From the NCBI GenBank assembly GCA_026002935.1, contig BPGH01000002.1:1-64000 (forward strand): a stretch of 64,000 nucleotides of DNA, in the 5' to 3' direction. Every line of letters begins with the position of its first letter. Within the stretch, counting starts at the first letter, position 1. The notes under the pieces are model-generated. The model searched no databases and was not told the origin of the DNA. It saw only the letters and a program-made list of their open reading frames with translations. The DNA comes from Acidimicrobiia bacterium (GTDB taxonomy: Bacteria > Actinomycetota > Acidimicrobiia > IMCC26256 > PALSA-610). The position numbers were made by a program, and so were the translations under genes. Shown here piece by piece: positions 9,741 through 18,695 of this stretch.

Positions 9741-12104
9741 ATGCGAGTGCCGGCACGCCCGACCCAGGACCCCGAGCTCGCCGCGGAGCAGGCGTACGTC
9801 GACGCCGCGTACGCGCGGCTGGAGGCGATGCGGGAGGCCGCCGAGCGGGTGCGGGAGGCCTACGCGGACGTGCGGGAGGGCGGCACGCACCAGGCCCGCC
9901 TGGAGCGCGACATCGCCTGGGACGTGACCCAGCGGCGGCTCGCCGACCTCGACATCGGCGACGCGCCGCTCGTGTTCGGCCGCCTCGACCTCGACGGCGG
10001 CGGCCGCTGGTACATCGGGCGGCTCGCCGTGGAGGACGCCGAGCACACGCCGCTCGTCGTCGACTGGCGGGCGCCGGTCGCCGAGCCGTTCTACCGGGCC
10101 ACGCCGCTCGCGCCGATGGGCGTCGTCCGCCGCCGCCACCTGCTCACGAAGAAGGGCCGCGAGGTGGTCGGCCTCGACGACGAGGTCTTCGACCACGCGG
10201 CCTCCGACGCGGCGGGGCTGCGCGTCGCCGGCGAGGGCGCGCTGCTCGCGGCGCTGGAGCGCAACCGCACCGGCCGGATGGGCGACATCGTCGCGACGAT
10301 CCAGGCCGAGCAGGACCAGGCGATCCGCGCCGACCTGCCGGGCGTCCTCGTCGTCGCGGGCGGGCCGGGCACCGGCAAGACGGCCGTCGCGCTGCACCGC
10401 GCCGCGTACCTGCTGTACACGCACCGCCGCCGGCTCGCCTCCCGGGGCGTGCTGCTGGTCGGCCCGAGCCCGGTCTTCCTCCGCTACATCGACCAGGTGC
10501 TCCCCTCGCTCGGCGAGCAGGACGTGCAGCTCACGACGATCGCCGGCCTCAAGCCGCGGCTGCGCCTCGGGACGGTCGAGCCCGCGGAGGTCGCGGCGCT
10601 GAAGGGCGACGTGCGCATGGCGGCGGTGATCGAGCGCGCGGTCGCCGACCGCGAGCGGCCGCTGCCCCGCGACCTCGTGGTGGTGCTCGACGGGCTGCGC
10701 GTCCGGGTGACGCGCGCCGACACGGCGCGGCTCGTCGAGTCGGCGCGGCGCCGACGCGGCACGCACAACGAGCGCCGTCCGTACGTCGTGCGGCGGTTCC
10801 TCGACCTGCTCGTGGCCCGCTACCGGCGCGCGCTCGTACGCGACTACGGCGAGCGCCGCCTCGACGCGCGCGGCGGACCGGGCGGGACCGTGACGAGCCT
10901 GTTCGACCGCGACGCCGCGCCCGACCCGACCGTGGCGGGCGCGCTCGCGCGCGGCGAGGCGCCGCCCGAGGGCTGGGAGCACGAGCTGCGCGCCCGCCTG
11001 CGCGCCCGGCCCGAGGTGCGCGACGCGCTCGACCGGATGTGGCCCGTGCTGTCGGGCGCGGAGCTCGTGAACGACCTGTTCGGCTTCCGGGCGCTGGTCC
11101 GGTCGGCCGCCCGCGGGGTGCTCACCGAGGCGGAGCAGGAGGCGTTGCACCGCCGCCGCGAGCCCGACGTCGCGAAGGTGCGCTGGTCGGAGGCGGACGT
11201 CGCGCTCGTCGACGAGGCCGACGCCCGGCTCGGACCGGTCGAGGCCGCGCGCCCGCGCCGCCGCCGGCGCCGCGCCGCCGACGACGTCACCGACACGGCG
11301 TCACGGGTGATCGAGAGCCTCGGCCTGCAGGGGTTCACCGACGCCGCGTCGCTCGCGGCCCGCTACGGCGACGGCGGCGGCAACGACGGCGCCGACGCGG
11401 CGGAGCCGCGCACGTTCGCGCACGTGCTGGTCGACGAGGCGCAGGACCTCACCGCGATGCAGTGGCGGATGCTCGCCCGCCGCTGCCCGTCCGGGTCGAT
11501 GACGATCGTCGGCGACCCCGGGCAGGCGAGCCGGCCCGGGGCGGTCGCGTCGTGGGACGACGTGCTCGCGCTGGTGGGCTCCCCCGACCCGCCGCGCTTC
11601 GTGACGCTCACGGTCAACTACCGCACGCCGGCGGAGGTGATGGACGTCGCGGCCCGGCTGCTCGCGGTGGCGGCCCCCGCGGTCGAGCCGTCGCGGTCGG
11701 TGCGGCGCACCGGCGAGTCGCCCCGGTTCGTCACGGCCGCGCCCGACGCGCTCGTGGCCGAGACGGTCGCGGCGGTGCGCGCGGCGTGGGAGCGCACGGG
11801 CACGATCGCGGTGATCGCGCCCGCCGAGCTGCACTCGACGCTCGTGCCCGCGCTCGCCGGCTTCGGCGCGCTGCCCGAGGCGGCCGACTCGCTCGACGCG
11901 CCGGTCACGGTGCTCGACGCGACCAGCGCGAAGGGCCTGGAGTTCGACCACGTCGTGGTCGTCGAGCCGCAGCGACTGGTCACGAACGACCGGACCGGCC
12001 TGCGGCTCCTGTACGTCACGATCACGCGCGCGACGAAGACGCTGACGGTCGTGCACTCGGAGCCGCTGCCCGAGGGTCTCGCGCCCGAGCCCGCGCCGCT
12101 CTGA
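9741..12104 (+). CDS. HelD/HelR-type RNA polymerase-associated UvrD-like ATPase
   Basis: A 787-residue SF1 ATPase. The N-terminal segment is an Ala/Glu-rich helical arm (ELAAEQAYVDAAYARLEAMR), followed by RLDLDGGGRWYIGRLAVED and VVDWRAPVAEPFYRATP, which are characteristic of HelD proteins. Walker A is VAGGPGTGKTAVALHRAAYL near residue 207. Helicase-like motifs include VLVDEAQDLTAMQWRML, TIVGDPGQASRPG, LTVNYRTPAEVM and LLYVTITRATKTL. Actinobacterial HelD (HelR) removes or recycles stalled RNA polymerase and in some species gives rifampicin tolerance. ATG 9741 is chosen because HelD homology starts immediately after it. The frame is intact over its whole length. Confidence 0.85.
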   Translation: MRVPARPTQDPELAAEQAYVDAAYARLEAMREAAERVREAYADVREGGTHQARLERDIAWDVTQRRLADLDIGDAPLVFGRLDLDGGGRWYIGRLAVEDAEHTPLVVDWRAPVAEPFYRATPLAPMGVVRRRHLLTKKGREVVGLDDEVFDHAASDAAGLRVAGEGALLAALERNRTGRMGDIVATIQAEQDQAIRADLPGVLVVAGGPGTGKTAVALHRAAYLLYTHRRRLASRGVLLVGPSPVFLRYIDQVLPSLGEQDVQLTTIAGLKPRLRLGTVEPAEVAALKGDVRMAAVIERAVADRERPLPRDLVVVLDGLRVRVTRADTARLVESARRRRGTHNERRPYVVRRFLDLLVARYRRALVRDYGERRLDARGGPGGTVTSLFDRDAAPDPTVAGALARGEAPPEGWEHELRARLRARPEVRDALDRMWPVLSGAELVNDLFGFRALVRSAARGVLTEAEQEALHRRREPDVAKVRWSEADVALVDEADARLGPVEAARPRRRRRRAADDVTDTASRVIESLGLQGFTDAASLAARYGDGGGNDGADAAEPRTFAHVLVDEAQDLTAMQWRMLARRCPSGSMTIVGDPGQASRPGAVASWDDVLALVGSPDPPRFVTLTVNYRTPAEVMDVAARLLAVAAPAVEPSRSVRRTGESPRFVTAAPDALVAETVAAVRAAWERTGTIAVIAPAELHSTLVPALAGFGALPEAADSLDAPVTVLDATSAKGLEFDHVVVVEPQRLVTNDRTGLRLLYVTITRATKTLTVVHSEPLPEGLAPEPAPL

Positions 12105-12146
12105 GGTCCGCCCGCCGCGCGCCGGGCATCGCGGAGGTGCCGGCGG

Positions 12147-12398
12147 TCAGTCGGTGACGACGTCGACGAGCCTGCGCCCGCCGCGGGTGCCGAAGCGGAC
12201 GGTGCCGTCGGCCTTCGCGAACAGCGTGTCGTCGCCGCCGCGGCCCACGTTGAACCCCGGGTGCCAGCGGGTGCCGCGCTGGCGGACGATGATCGTGCCG
12301 GCGGTGACCGTCTGGCCGCTGAAGCGCTTCACGCCGAGGCGCTGCGCCGCGGAGTCGCGGCCGTTGCGGGAGGACGAGGCGCCCTTCTTCTTCGACAT
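12147..12398 (-). CDS. rpmA: 50S ribosomal protein L27
   Basis: The 83-residue protein [20 protein letters not shown] continues with [20 protein letters not shown], which is the invariant L27 core, and ends with a [11 protein letters not shown] motif. L27 sits at the peptidyl-transferase centre, its N-terminus reaching the tRNA acceptor ends. The start ATG at 12398 lies 9 bases downstream of the rplU stop. The two form the usual operon. obg, which normally follows directly, is displaced here by the plus-strand HelD-like gene and the glycosylase gene. Confidence 0.97.
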   Translation of the reverse strand: MSKKKGASSSRNGRDSAAQRLGVKRFSGQTVTAGTIIVRQRGTRWHPGFNVGRGGDDTLFAKADGTVRFGTRGGRRLVDVVTD

Positions 12399-12407
12399 CT
12401 CAGCCCC

Positions 12408-12716
12408 TCACTTCCCCGACGGCGAGATCCCGGTGATCTCGATCGTCGTGTAGCGCTGGCGGTGGCCCCAGCGCCGGCGCTGGTTGCTCTTGTTCTTGTA
12501 GGTGAAGCCCTTGACCTTCGGGCCCTTGGCGGCGCCGACGACCCGGGCGGTGACGGTCGCGCCGGCGAGCGCGTCGCGGGTGGCGACGACCGTGTCGCCG
12601 TCGACGAGCAGGACCGGCCGCAGGGTCAGCTCCTCGCCGTCGACCCGCTCGACGTCGATCCGGTCGCCCGGCGCCACCCGGTACTGCTTCCCACCCGTCT
12701 CGATCACTGCGTACAT
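12408..12716 (-). CDS. rplU: 50S ribosomal protein L21
   Basis: The 102-residue protein begins MYAVIETGGKQYRVAPGDRI and contains VVGAAKGPKVKGFTYKNKSN and RRRWGHRQRYTTIEI, all hallmark L21 sequences. L21 is a primary 23S rRNA-binding protein of the large subunit. ATG 12716 is the obvious start. It heads the rplU-rpmA operon and is divergent from the hsp20-merR operon, with about 160 bases between the starts. Confidence 0.97.
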   Translation of the reverse strand: MYAVIETGGKQYRVAPGDRIDVERVDGEELTLRPVLLVDGDTVVATRDALAGATVTARVVGAAKGPKVKGFTYKNKSNQRRRWGHRQRYTTIEITGISPSGK

Positions 12717-12834
12717 GCCACAAGCACCTCTTCGCCGGGGCGCGCCCGCCCGCGGACGGCGTCCGGGGAACCGCGGGATTGTAGCGGGGGCGGGCGCGGG
12801 GGCTTCCCTCGCGGGAATGCTTGTGATAGCTTTC

Positions 12835-12847
12835 CTGTTGTCAACAG
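12835..12847. promoter_or_regulatory. Candidate operator: perfect palindrome upstream of hsp20
   Basis: CTGTTG-T-CAACAG is a perfect 6-1-6 palindrome, 29 bases before the hsp20 start codon used here. The surrounding 40 bases are strikingly AT-rich for this genome. The second gene of the operon encodes a MerR-type regulator resembling HspR, so autoregulation through this site is a reasonable inference. It does not match the classical HAIR element sequence that I know for HspR. No convincing -35/-10 pair was assigned. Confidence 0.4.
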
Positions 12848-12876
12848 CAGATTTCTCTGTCACAGGAGGGATGACG

Positions 12877-13317
12877 ATGCTGTTGCGCACCGACCCCTGG
12901 CGGGACTTCGACCGTCTCGCCGCCCGCCTCTTCGGCGAGGACACCGCCACCCCGTGGGCGCCGGTGGACGCCTACCGCCACGGCGACGTGTTCACCCTGC
13001 TGTTCGACCTCCCCGGCGTCGACCCCGCGTCGCTCGACGTGACCGTCGAGCGCAACGAGCTGCGCGTCGAGGGCGAGCGCAAGTGGCCCGGCCCCGAGGG
13101 CGAGGTCCAGGTGCTCATGCGGGAGCGCCCCTACGGCCGGTTCTCGCGGCGGCTGTTCGTGTCCGACAACCTCGACACCGAACACATGACCGCCGACTAC
13201 GAGAACGGCGTCCTGACGGTCCGCATCCCGATGCGCGAGGCCGCGAAGCCGCGCCGGATCGAGGTGACGACCCACGGCGCGACGCCGGCGATCGACGTCG
13301 CCGCGACGGAGTCGTGA
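12877..13317 (+). CDS. Hsp20 / alpha-crystallin small heat-shock protein
   Basis: A 146-residue small heat-shock protein that holds unfolding proteins in a refoldable state. The alpha-crystallin domain includes VFTLLFDLPGVDPASLDVTV, the VERNELRVEGERK strand, ERPYGRFSRRLFV, and ADYENGVLTVRIP near the end, the family's C-terminal strand signature. Two in-frame ATGs exist (12871 and 12877). The second is preferred because the Shine-Dalgarno GGAGGG ends at 12870, giving normal spacing and a normal N-terminus MLLRTDPWRDFDRL. The stop overlaps the GTG of the MerR gene (TCGTGA), indicating coupled translation. Regulation is probably by that MerR protein. Confidence 0.93.
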   Translation: MLLRTDPWRDFDRLAARLFGEDTATPWAPVDAYRHGDVFTLLFDLPGVDPASLDVTVERNELRVEGERKWPGPEGEVQVLMRERPYGRFSRRLFVSDNLDTEHMTADYENGVLTVRIPMREAAKPRRIEVTTHGATPAIDVAATES

Positions 13318-13697
13318 CGGAGGCGCACGAACGGCGCGGTCGGGTCCCGAGCTGGCAGGAACGGCTCGACGACCCGACCGCGCCCCTGTACACGATCGGG
13401 GTGGTCGCGGAGCTGCTCGGCGTCGACCAGCAGGTGATCCGCCGCCTCGACGTCGAGGGCATCATGCGGTGCGCCCGGCCGTCGGGCAACCAGCGCCGTT
13501 ACTCCCGCGACGACATCGCGCTGCTGTCGTACGCGCTCTCGCTGCAGGCCCAGGGGGTCTCGAAGGCCGGGATCTCGCGGATCCTCGCCCTCGAGCGCGA
13601 CGTCGCGCGCCTCGCGGCCGCGCAGGGCGACCAGGTGCGCATCGCCGACGGGCGGGCGGCCCGCGGCCGCGCCCGGCCCGGGCGCGGGCCGCGCTGA
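13314..13697 (+). CDS. MerR-family regulator, HspR-like
   Basis: A 127-residue MerR-type DNA-binding protein. The winged HTH region reads PLYTIGVVAELLGVDQQVIR, then RLDVEGIMRCARPSGNQRRY and SRDDIALLSYALSLQAQGVS. This short form, with a single helix after the HTH and no effector domain, together with coupling to hsp20, fits the HspR type that represses chaperone genes. The start GTG at 13314 overlaps the hsp20 stop by four bases. The C-terminus is Arg-rich low complexity. A palindrome upstream of hsp20 is the likely target. Confidence 0.8.
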   Translation: MTEAHERRGRVPSWQERLDDPTAPLYTIGVVAELLGVDQQVIRRLDVEGIMRCARPSGNQRRYSRDDIALLSYALSLQAQGVSKAGISRILALERDVARLAAAQGDQVRIADGRAARGRARPGRGPR

Positions 13698-13705
13698 GCC
13701 CCCGC

Positions 13706-13737
13706 CCCCCTCCCGTCCGTCACGGGTCGGGAGGGCC
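13706..13737 (+). terminator. Candidate hairpin terminator after the merR gene
   Basis: CCCTCCCG at 13708-13715 pairs perfectly with CGGGAGGG at 13728-13735, with an inner CCG/CGG pairing. It starts 11 bases after the merR stop. No U-tract follows, which is normal for high-GC actinobacterial terminators. Function is inferred from position and stem strength only. Confidence 0.4.
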
Positions 13738-13739
13738 GG

Positions 13740-13895
13740 GAAGCCGCGAGCAGCACGCGCCGCGGGACCGACGGGCTGCTCAGCACCGAGCTGTACCTGC
13801 TGCTCACCCGGGAGTGCGGCTGGCCCCACGACGAGTGGGAGCGCTGGGCGTTCGAGACGCTGCGCTCCCAGCTCTGCGAACCCGCGGCCGGCTGA
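13740..13895 (+). pseudogene. Remnant of a TetR-type regulator C-terminus (no start codon)
   Basis: In the merR frame after its stop, an open stretch reads DGLLSTELYLLLTRECGWPH and then DEWERWAFETLRSQL before a TGA at 13893. This resembles the extreme C-terminus of TetR regulators (the pattern ELYxLLxxxxGW...ERW..ETLR.L). There is no ATG, GTG or TTG in frame after the merR stop, and a hairpin intervenes, so it is unlikely to be translated. I interpret it as a leftover from a deleted regulator gene. The match is from memory of the family and needs a search. Confidence 0.4.
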
Positions 13896-13913
13896 CCGGC
13901 CGGGCGCCGGGCT

Positions 13914-15923
13914 CAGTCGAACATCGACTCGTCGAGCACGAAGCCCCGGCCGTTGCAGTGCGGGCAGGTGGTCGAGAACGCCTCGACGAGACCCTCGGAG
14001 ACGCGCTTGCGGGTCATCTCCAGCAGCCCGAGCTCCGAGATCGGGAACACCTGGGTGCGCGTCTTGTCGCGCGCGAGCGCCTGGCGGAAGGCCTCCTCGA
14101 CCGACTCGCGGTTGGCCTTCGACTCCATGTCGATGAAGTCGATCACGATGATCCCGCCGATGTCGCGCAGGCGCAGCTCGCGCGCGATCACCTCGGCCGC
14201 CTCCAGGTTGTTGCGGTAGACGGTCTCCTCGAGGTTCGACGCGCCGACGTTCTTGCCGGTGTTCACGTCGATCACCGTCAGCGCCTCGGTGCGCTCGATG
14301 ATGATCGACCCGCCCGAGGGCAGCCACACCTTCCGGTCGAGCGCCTTGTGGAGCTGCTCGTGGACGTGGAACTTCTCGAAGATCGGCAGCCGCTCCTCGG
14401 CCGGGTCGTAGTACTCGACGCGGTCGGCGAGCTCCGGCGCGATCGCCTCGACGTAGGCGCGCACCTCCTCGTACAGCTCCGGCGAGTCGATGACGACGCC
14501 GCGGTACTCCTTCGTGAACTCCTCGCGGATCAGCCGGATCACCAGCGGCGGCTCCTTGTACAGGAGGCTCCCCGGCTTCGCCTTCTTCGCCAGCTCCGAG
14601 ATCTGCTTCCACTGCGCGTCGAGGCGCAGCATGTCGCGCTCGAGCTCCTCCTCCGTCGCGCCCTCGGCGGCGGTGCGCACGATCAGGCCCGCGTCCGCGG
14701 GGCGCAGCCGGTCGAGGATCCGCCGCAGCCGCTTGCGCTCGTCGTCGGGCAGCCGCTTCGAGATGCCGTACGTCTGCGGCTGGCCGGGCACCATCACGAC
14801 GAAGCGGCCGGCGAGGCTCACCTCCTGCGTGAGGCGCGCGCCCTTGTGCCCGATCGGGTTCTTCGTCACCTGGACGATGATCGACTGGCCGTTGCGCAGC
14901 ACGCGCTCGATCCGCGGCCGCTCGCCGCCCTCCACGTCGGACGCGTCGTACACGACGTCGCCGCGGTACAGCACGCCGTTCTTCGGCGTGCCGATGTCGA
15001 CGAACGCGGCCTCCATGCCCGGCAGCACGTTCTGCACCCGGCCGAGGTAGATGTTGCCGTCGATCGACATCGTCTCGTCGGTGGGCAGGCTCACGTAGTG
15101 CTCGACGAGCGTCCGGCCCTCCAGCACCGCGAGGTGCGCGAGGCCGTCGGCGCGCTGGTGCACGACCATCAGGTACCGCCCGGCCGGCCGGCCCTTGCGC
15201 CGCGTGCCCCGGCGGCGCTCCAGCGTCTCGGTGTCGAGCGACTCGAGGATCGCGGTGCCGTCCACGTCGACGTCGGCGAGCTGCGCGGCGGCGTCGACGT
15301 ACGCGCCCGGCGCGCCCGCGTGCCGGGCCCGCCCCGGCACCGGTCCCCTTGCGGCGGCCGCGCCCGCCGCGCCGGCGGCGCCGCTTCTTCGCGCCCTCCT
15401 CGCCGGTGGCCTCGCCCGCGGCGGCCCGCCGGGCCGCCCGGCGGGGCGACGACGACCGGGGCCGGGCGGGTGTCGCCGATGCGGGGCCTGCGGGCCGGCT
15501 GGCCGTTGCTGCGCGGCGGCAGGCCCGCCTCCTCCCGCGCCTCGTCGGCGAGGTCCTCGGTGGTCAGGCCGCGGTCCGCGGCCGCGTCGGTCTCGTCCTC
15601 CCGCGGCGCCGGGGCCGCCGTCCCCGCCGGGCGCGGGGACGGCGCCCGCTCGGCGCGGCGCCGGTGCCGGCGCCCGTCCGGGCTTCTTGCGGCCGCGCCC
15701 GCCGCGCGAGCCGCGGCGGCGGCGCTTGCGCGGCGCGGCGGCGCCGGCCCCGTCGTCGCCGGGCGGCGGCGCCGCCCGGCGCGTCAGCCGTGGTGGTCGT
15801 GCCGCCCGCCCCGCTCGGCGGCCGGCGCGCTCGGGGGCACCCGGGGCGGCCTCGGGGGCGGCACCGGGCGCGGTCGTGGTGGGTTCGGGCCCCGTCGTCC
15901 GCGGGGCGCTGCGTGTCGGACAT
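13914..15923 (-). CDS. rng: Ribonuclease E/G, N-terminal extension frame-disrupted
   Basis: This endoribonuclease initiates mRNA decay and rRNA processing. From about 15340 downwards the frame is clean: the S1 domain (DGNIYLGRVQNVLPGMEAAF), the 5'-sensor region, both catalytic Asp segments (ALTVIDVNTGKNVG and IVIDFIDMESKANRES), and the zinc-link CPHCNGRG near the C-terminus. The true start is probably ATG 15923 (MSDTQRPADDG) with AGAAGGA upstream. The intervening about 190 residues form a Pro/Arg-rich and partly acidic extension (EDETDAAADRGLTTEDLADE visible in one frame), interrupted by several frame breaks between 15340 and 15900. Long disordered extensions are typical of actinobacterial RNase E. 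It precedes rplU-rpmA in the conserved gene order. Confidence 0.9.
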
Positions 15924-15935
15924 CGATTCCTTCTC

Positions 15936-16643
15936 TCATGACGCGCGCGCCTCCGGCGCCCGCGGGCGCGTGTCGGCGTCGAGCGGCTCCAGCCGCGCGC
16001 CGTCGCGCTCGATCCATTGGTGGGTCCGCAGCACTCGCACCTCGCTGCAGGCGGCCGATCGCCGCGAGCACCTCCGAGGGCTTGGCGCCGACGGGTCGGG
16101 TGTGCAACTCCATCGTGAGGGTGGTGCCGTCGACGGTGAGCGACCGGATGGCCGGCCGCACGTCGGCGAGCTCCTCACGACCCTTGCGCCGTACGCCGGA
16201 CCGGCAGGGACGCGGCCGCGAGCGCGCCCGCCACCACGGTCGCTCCAGCGCCGGCTGGTCGAGCGGTCCGAACCGTCGGCCCGCGCGACGCCGACCGACC
16301 ACTCGACCGAGGTGACGGCCTCCTGCAGGGCCGGGGCCCGCTCGGCGAGCGCGGCCGCGCCCGTCACCGAGATCCCCTCGGGGAGCGCCTCGGTGAGCGA
16401 CCCGGGCAGGGCGTCGAGATCGACCGGGCGGGCGAGCTGCACGTCGAGGTACTCGGCGTCGCTCTCGTACCCGGTCGACAGGGCGAGCCCGAAGCTCACC
16501 CGGGGGCGGGGCGAGAACCCCTCGGTGAACGCCAGCGGCAGCTGCGTGACGCGGAACGCCCGCTCGAGCGCCCGCGCGACGTCGCGGTGGCCGAGGAACC
16601 GGACCCGGCCGCGCTTCGCGTACCGGAGCCGCACCGGGAACAC
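15936..16643 (-). CDS. TIGR03936-type (DUF2344) radical-SAM partner protein, frame-disrupted
   Basis: The N-terminal part FPVRLRYAKRGRVRFLGHRD, followed by RALERAFRVTQLPLAFTEGF and SPRPRVSFGLALSTGYES, is the hallmark of the DUF2344 protein encoded beside or fused to the TIGR03960 radical-SAM enzyme. The middle third moves to another frame (PAIRSLTVDGTTLTMELHTR, KPSEVLAAIGRLQ) and then returns (VLRTHQWIERDGARLEPL), so several indels lie between about 16040 and 16285. The start GTG at 16643 is 14 bases after the stop of the radical-SAM gene. The function is unknown; the conserved pairing and the position before RNase E suggest RNA or tRNA modification, an inference only. Confidence 0.8.
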   Translation of the reverse strand: MFPVRLRYAKRGRVRFLGHRDVARALERAFRVTQLPLAFTEGFSPRPRVSFGLALSTGYESDAEYLDVQLARPVDLDALPGSLTEALPEGISVTGAAALAERAPALQEAVTSVEWSVGVARADGSDRSTSRRWSDRGGGRARGRVPAGPAYGARVVRSSPTCGRPSGRSPSTAPPSRWSCTPDPSAPSPRRCSRRSAACSEVRVLRTHQWIERDGARLEPLDADTRPRAPEARAS

Positions 16644-16657
16644 GGCGCCCCCGCGCA

Positions 16658-18621
16658 CTACGCGACCGCCCCCGGGGCCCGGCCCGGTACGGGCTTCCGG
16701 CCGAGGAACCGGACCGGGACCGCCCCGCCGGCCGACAGGTCCTGGCCGGTCCCCTGGCTCCCGCCCGCGGGCGGCACCGGCGACGCCACCACGTGCTCGA
16801 GGGCGTAGTCGGTGCACACCCCGCAGTCGTAGCACGGCGTCCACCGGCAGTCGGGGAGCCCGTGCTCGGCGAGGGCGGACTGCCAGTCCTGCCAGAGGAA
16901 GTCCTTGTGGAGCCCGGCCGCGATGTGGTCCCACGGCAGCACCTCGTCCTGGGACCGGTGCCGCGTCACGTACCAGTCCGGGTCGAGCCCCTCGGCCGCC
17001 ATCGCGTCGAGCCAGCGGCCGAGGTCGAACCGCTCGCTCCACTCCTGGAAGGTGCCGCCCGCCCGCCACACCCGCTCGATGACCCGCCCGATCCGCCGGT
17101 CGCCGCGGCTCGCGATCCCCTCCGCGAACGACGCCGCCGGGTCGTGCCACTTGCACTGCGCCCGCGTGCCCTCCATCGCGGAGCGGACGAGGCCGATCTT
17201 GCGGCGCAGCTCGTCGACGCCGTTCTGGCCGAACCACTGGAACGGCGTGTGCGGCTTCGGCACGAACCCGCCGACCGACACGGTCGCGCTCGCCTGCTTC
17301 GTGTACTGGCGGCCGATCCGCACGACGTTGCGGGCGAGCTCCGCGATCGCGCGGGTGTCGTCGTCGGTCTCGGTGGGCAGCCCGGTCAGGAAGTAGAGCT
17401 TCACGCGCCGCCAGCCCTGCGAGTAGGCGGCGTCCACGGCGGCGTACAGGTCCTCCTCGAGCACGAGCTTGTTGATGACCTGCCGCAGCCGCCACGAGCC
17501 CGCCTCGGGCGCGAACGTCAGGCCCGTGCGGCGCACCTTCTGGATCTCGCCCGCGATCCGCACGCTGAACGCGTCGACCCGCAGGCTCGGCAGGGACACG
17601 CTGACGTTGCCGGTCCCCTCCTGGTCCGCGACCAGGTCGGCGACGACACCGTCGATCCCCGAGAAGTCGGCGCTCGACAGCGACGTGAGCGCCACCTCGT
17701 CGTAGCCGGTGCGGCGCAGGCCCTCGCGCACCATCGTGCGCACCTGCTCCTCCGGCCGCTCCCGCACCGGCCGGGTGATCATGCCCGCCTGGCAGAACCG
17801 GCAGCCGCGGGTGCAGCCCCGGAAGAGCTCCACGTTGAGCCGGTCGTGGACCACCTCGACGAGCGGGACGAGCTGGCGCTCGGGTACGGCCACTCGGCGA
17901 GGTCGGCGATCGTGCGCTTGTCGACCACCGCCGGCACGTCGGGATGACGCGGCCGCACCTCGCGGATCGCGGGCCCCTCGTACACCACCTCGTACAGCGA
18001 CGGGACGTAGACGCCCGGGACGGACGCGAGGTCGCGCAGCACCGCCTCGCGCGACGCGCGCCCGGCGCGCTTCCACGCGCCGACCACCTCGGCGATCTCG
18101 CCGATCGCCTCCTCGCCGTCGCCGATCACGAACGCGTCGACGTACTCGGCGAGCGGCTCGGGGTTGTACGCGCAGTGGCCGCCCGCGATCACGAGCGGGT
18201 GGTGGGGCCCGCGGTCCTCGCTGCGCACCGGTACGCCCGCGAGGTCGACGCAGTTGAGGACGTTCGTGTAGACGAGCTCGGCCGACAGGTTGAACGCCAG
18301 CACGTCGAAGTCGGTCGCGGGCCGGTTCGTCTCGAGGCCGAACAGGGGCACGCCCGCGGCGCGCATCGCGGCCTCCATGTCGACCCACGGCGCGTACGCG
18401 CGCTCGGCCAGCGCATCGGGGCGCTCGTTGAGGATCTCGTACAGGATCTGCAGGCCCTGGTTGGGCAGCCCGATCTCGTAGGTGTCGGGGTAGATCAGGA
18501 GGAAGGCGGCCTGCCCCGGCGCCCAGTCGGGCCGGACGGCGCCCAGCTCCAGTCCGATGTAGCGAGCGGGCTTCTCAACCCGGGCCAGGAGCGGTTCGAT
18601 CCGCGGCCACAGGTCTGACAT
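16658..18621 (-). CDS. B12-binding radical SAM protein, TIGR03960 family, one frameshift
   Basis: The N-terminal cobalamin-binding-like half starts MSDLWPRIEPLLARVEKPAR with IGLPNQGLQILYEILN and VIAGGHCAYNPEPLAEYVDA. The radical-SAM core carries the cluster motif in RGCTRGCRFCQAGMITRPVR (CxxxCxxC) and TFAPEAGSWRLRQVINK. A Cys-rich C-terminal segment PCYDCGVCTDY may hold another cluster. The frame breaks once at about 17890 (one base missing in a C run), after which the sequence continues as ERQLVPLVEVVHDRLNVE. The gene precedes the DUF2344 gene as usual. The substrate is not established. Confidence 0.85.
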
Positions 18622-18695
18622 CTCGCCCCATCCTAGCCGCGGTCCCGTTCGTCCCGGTCCCGGGCCCGCCGGCCGCCCCGGGACGCCCTGCCGGC

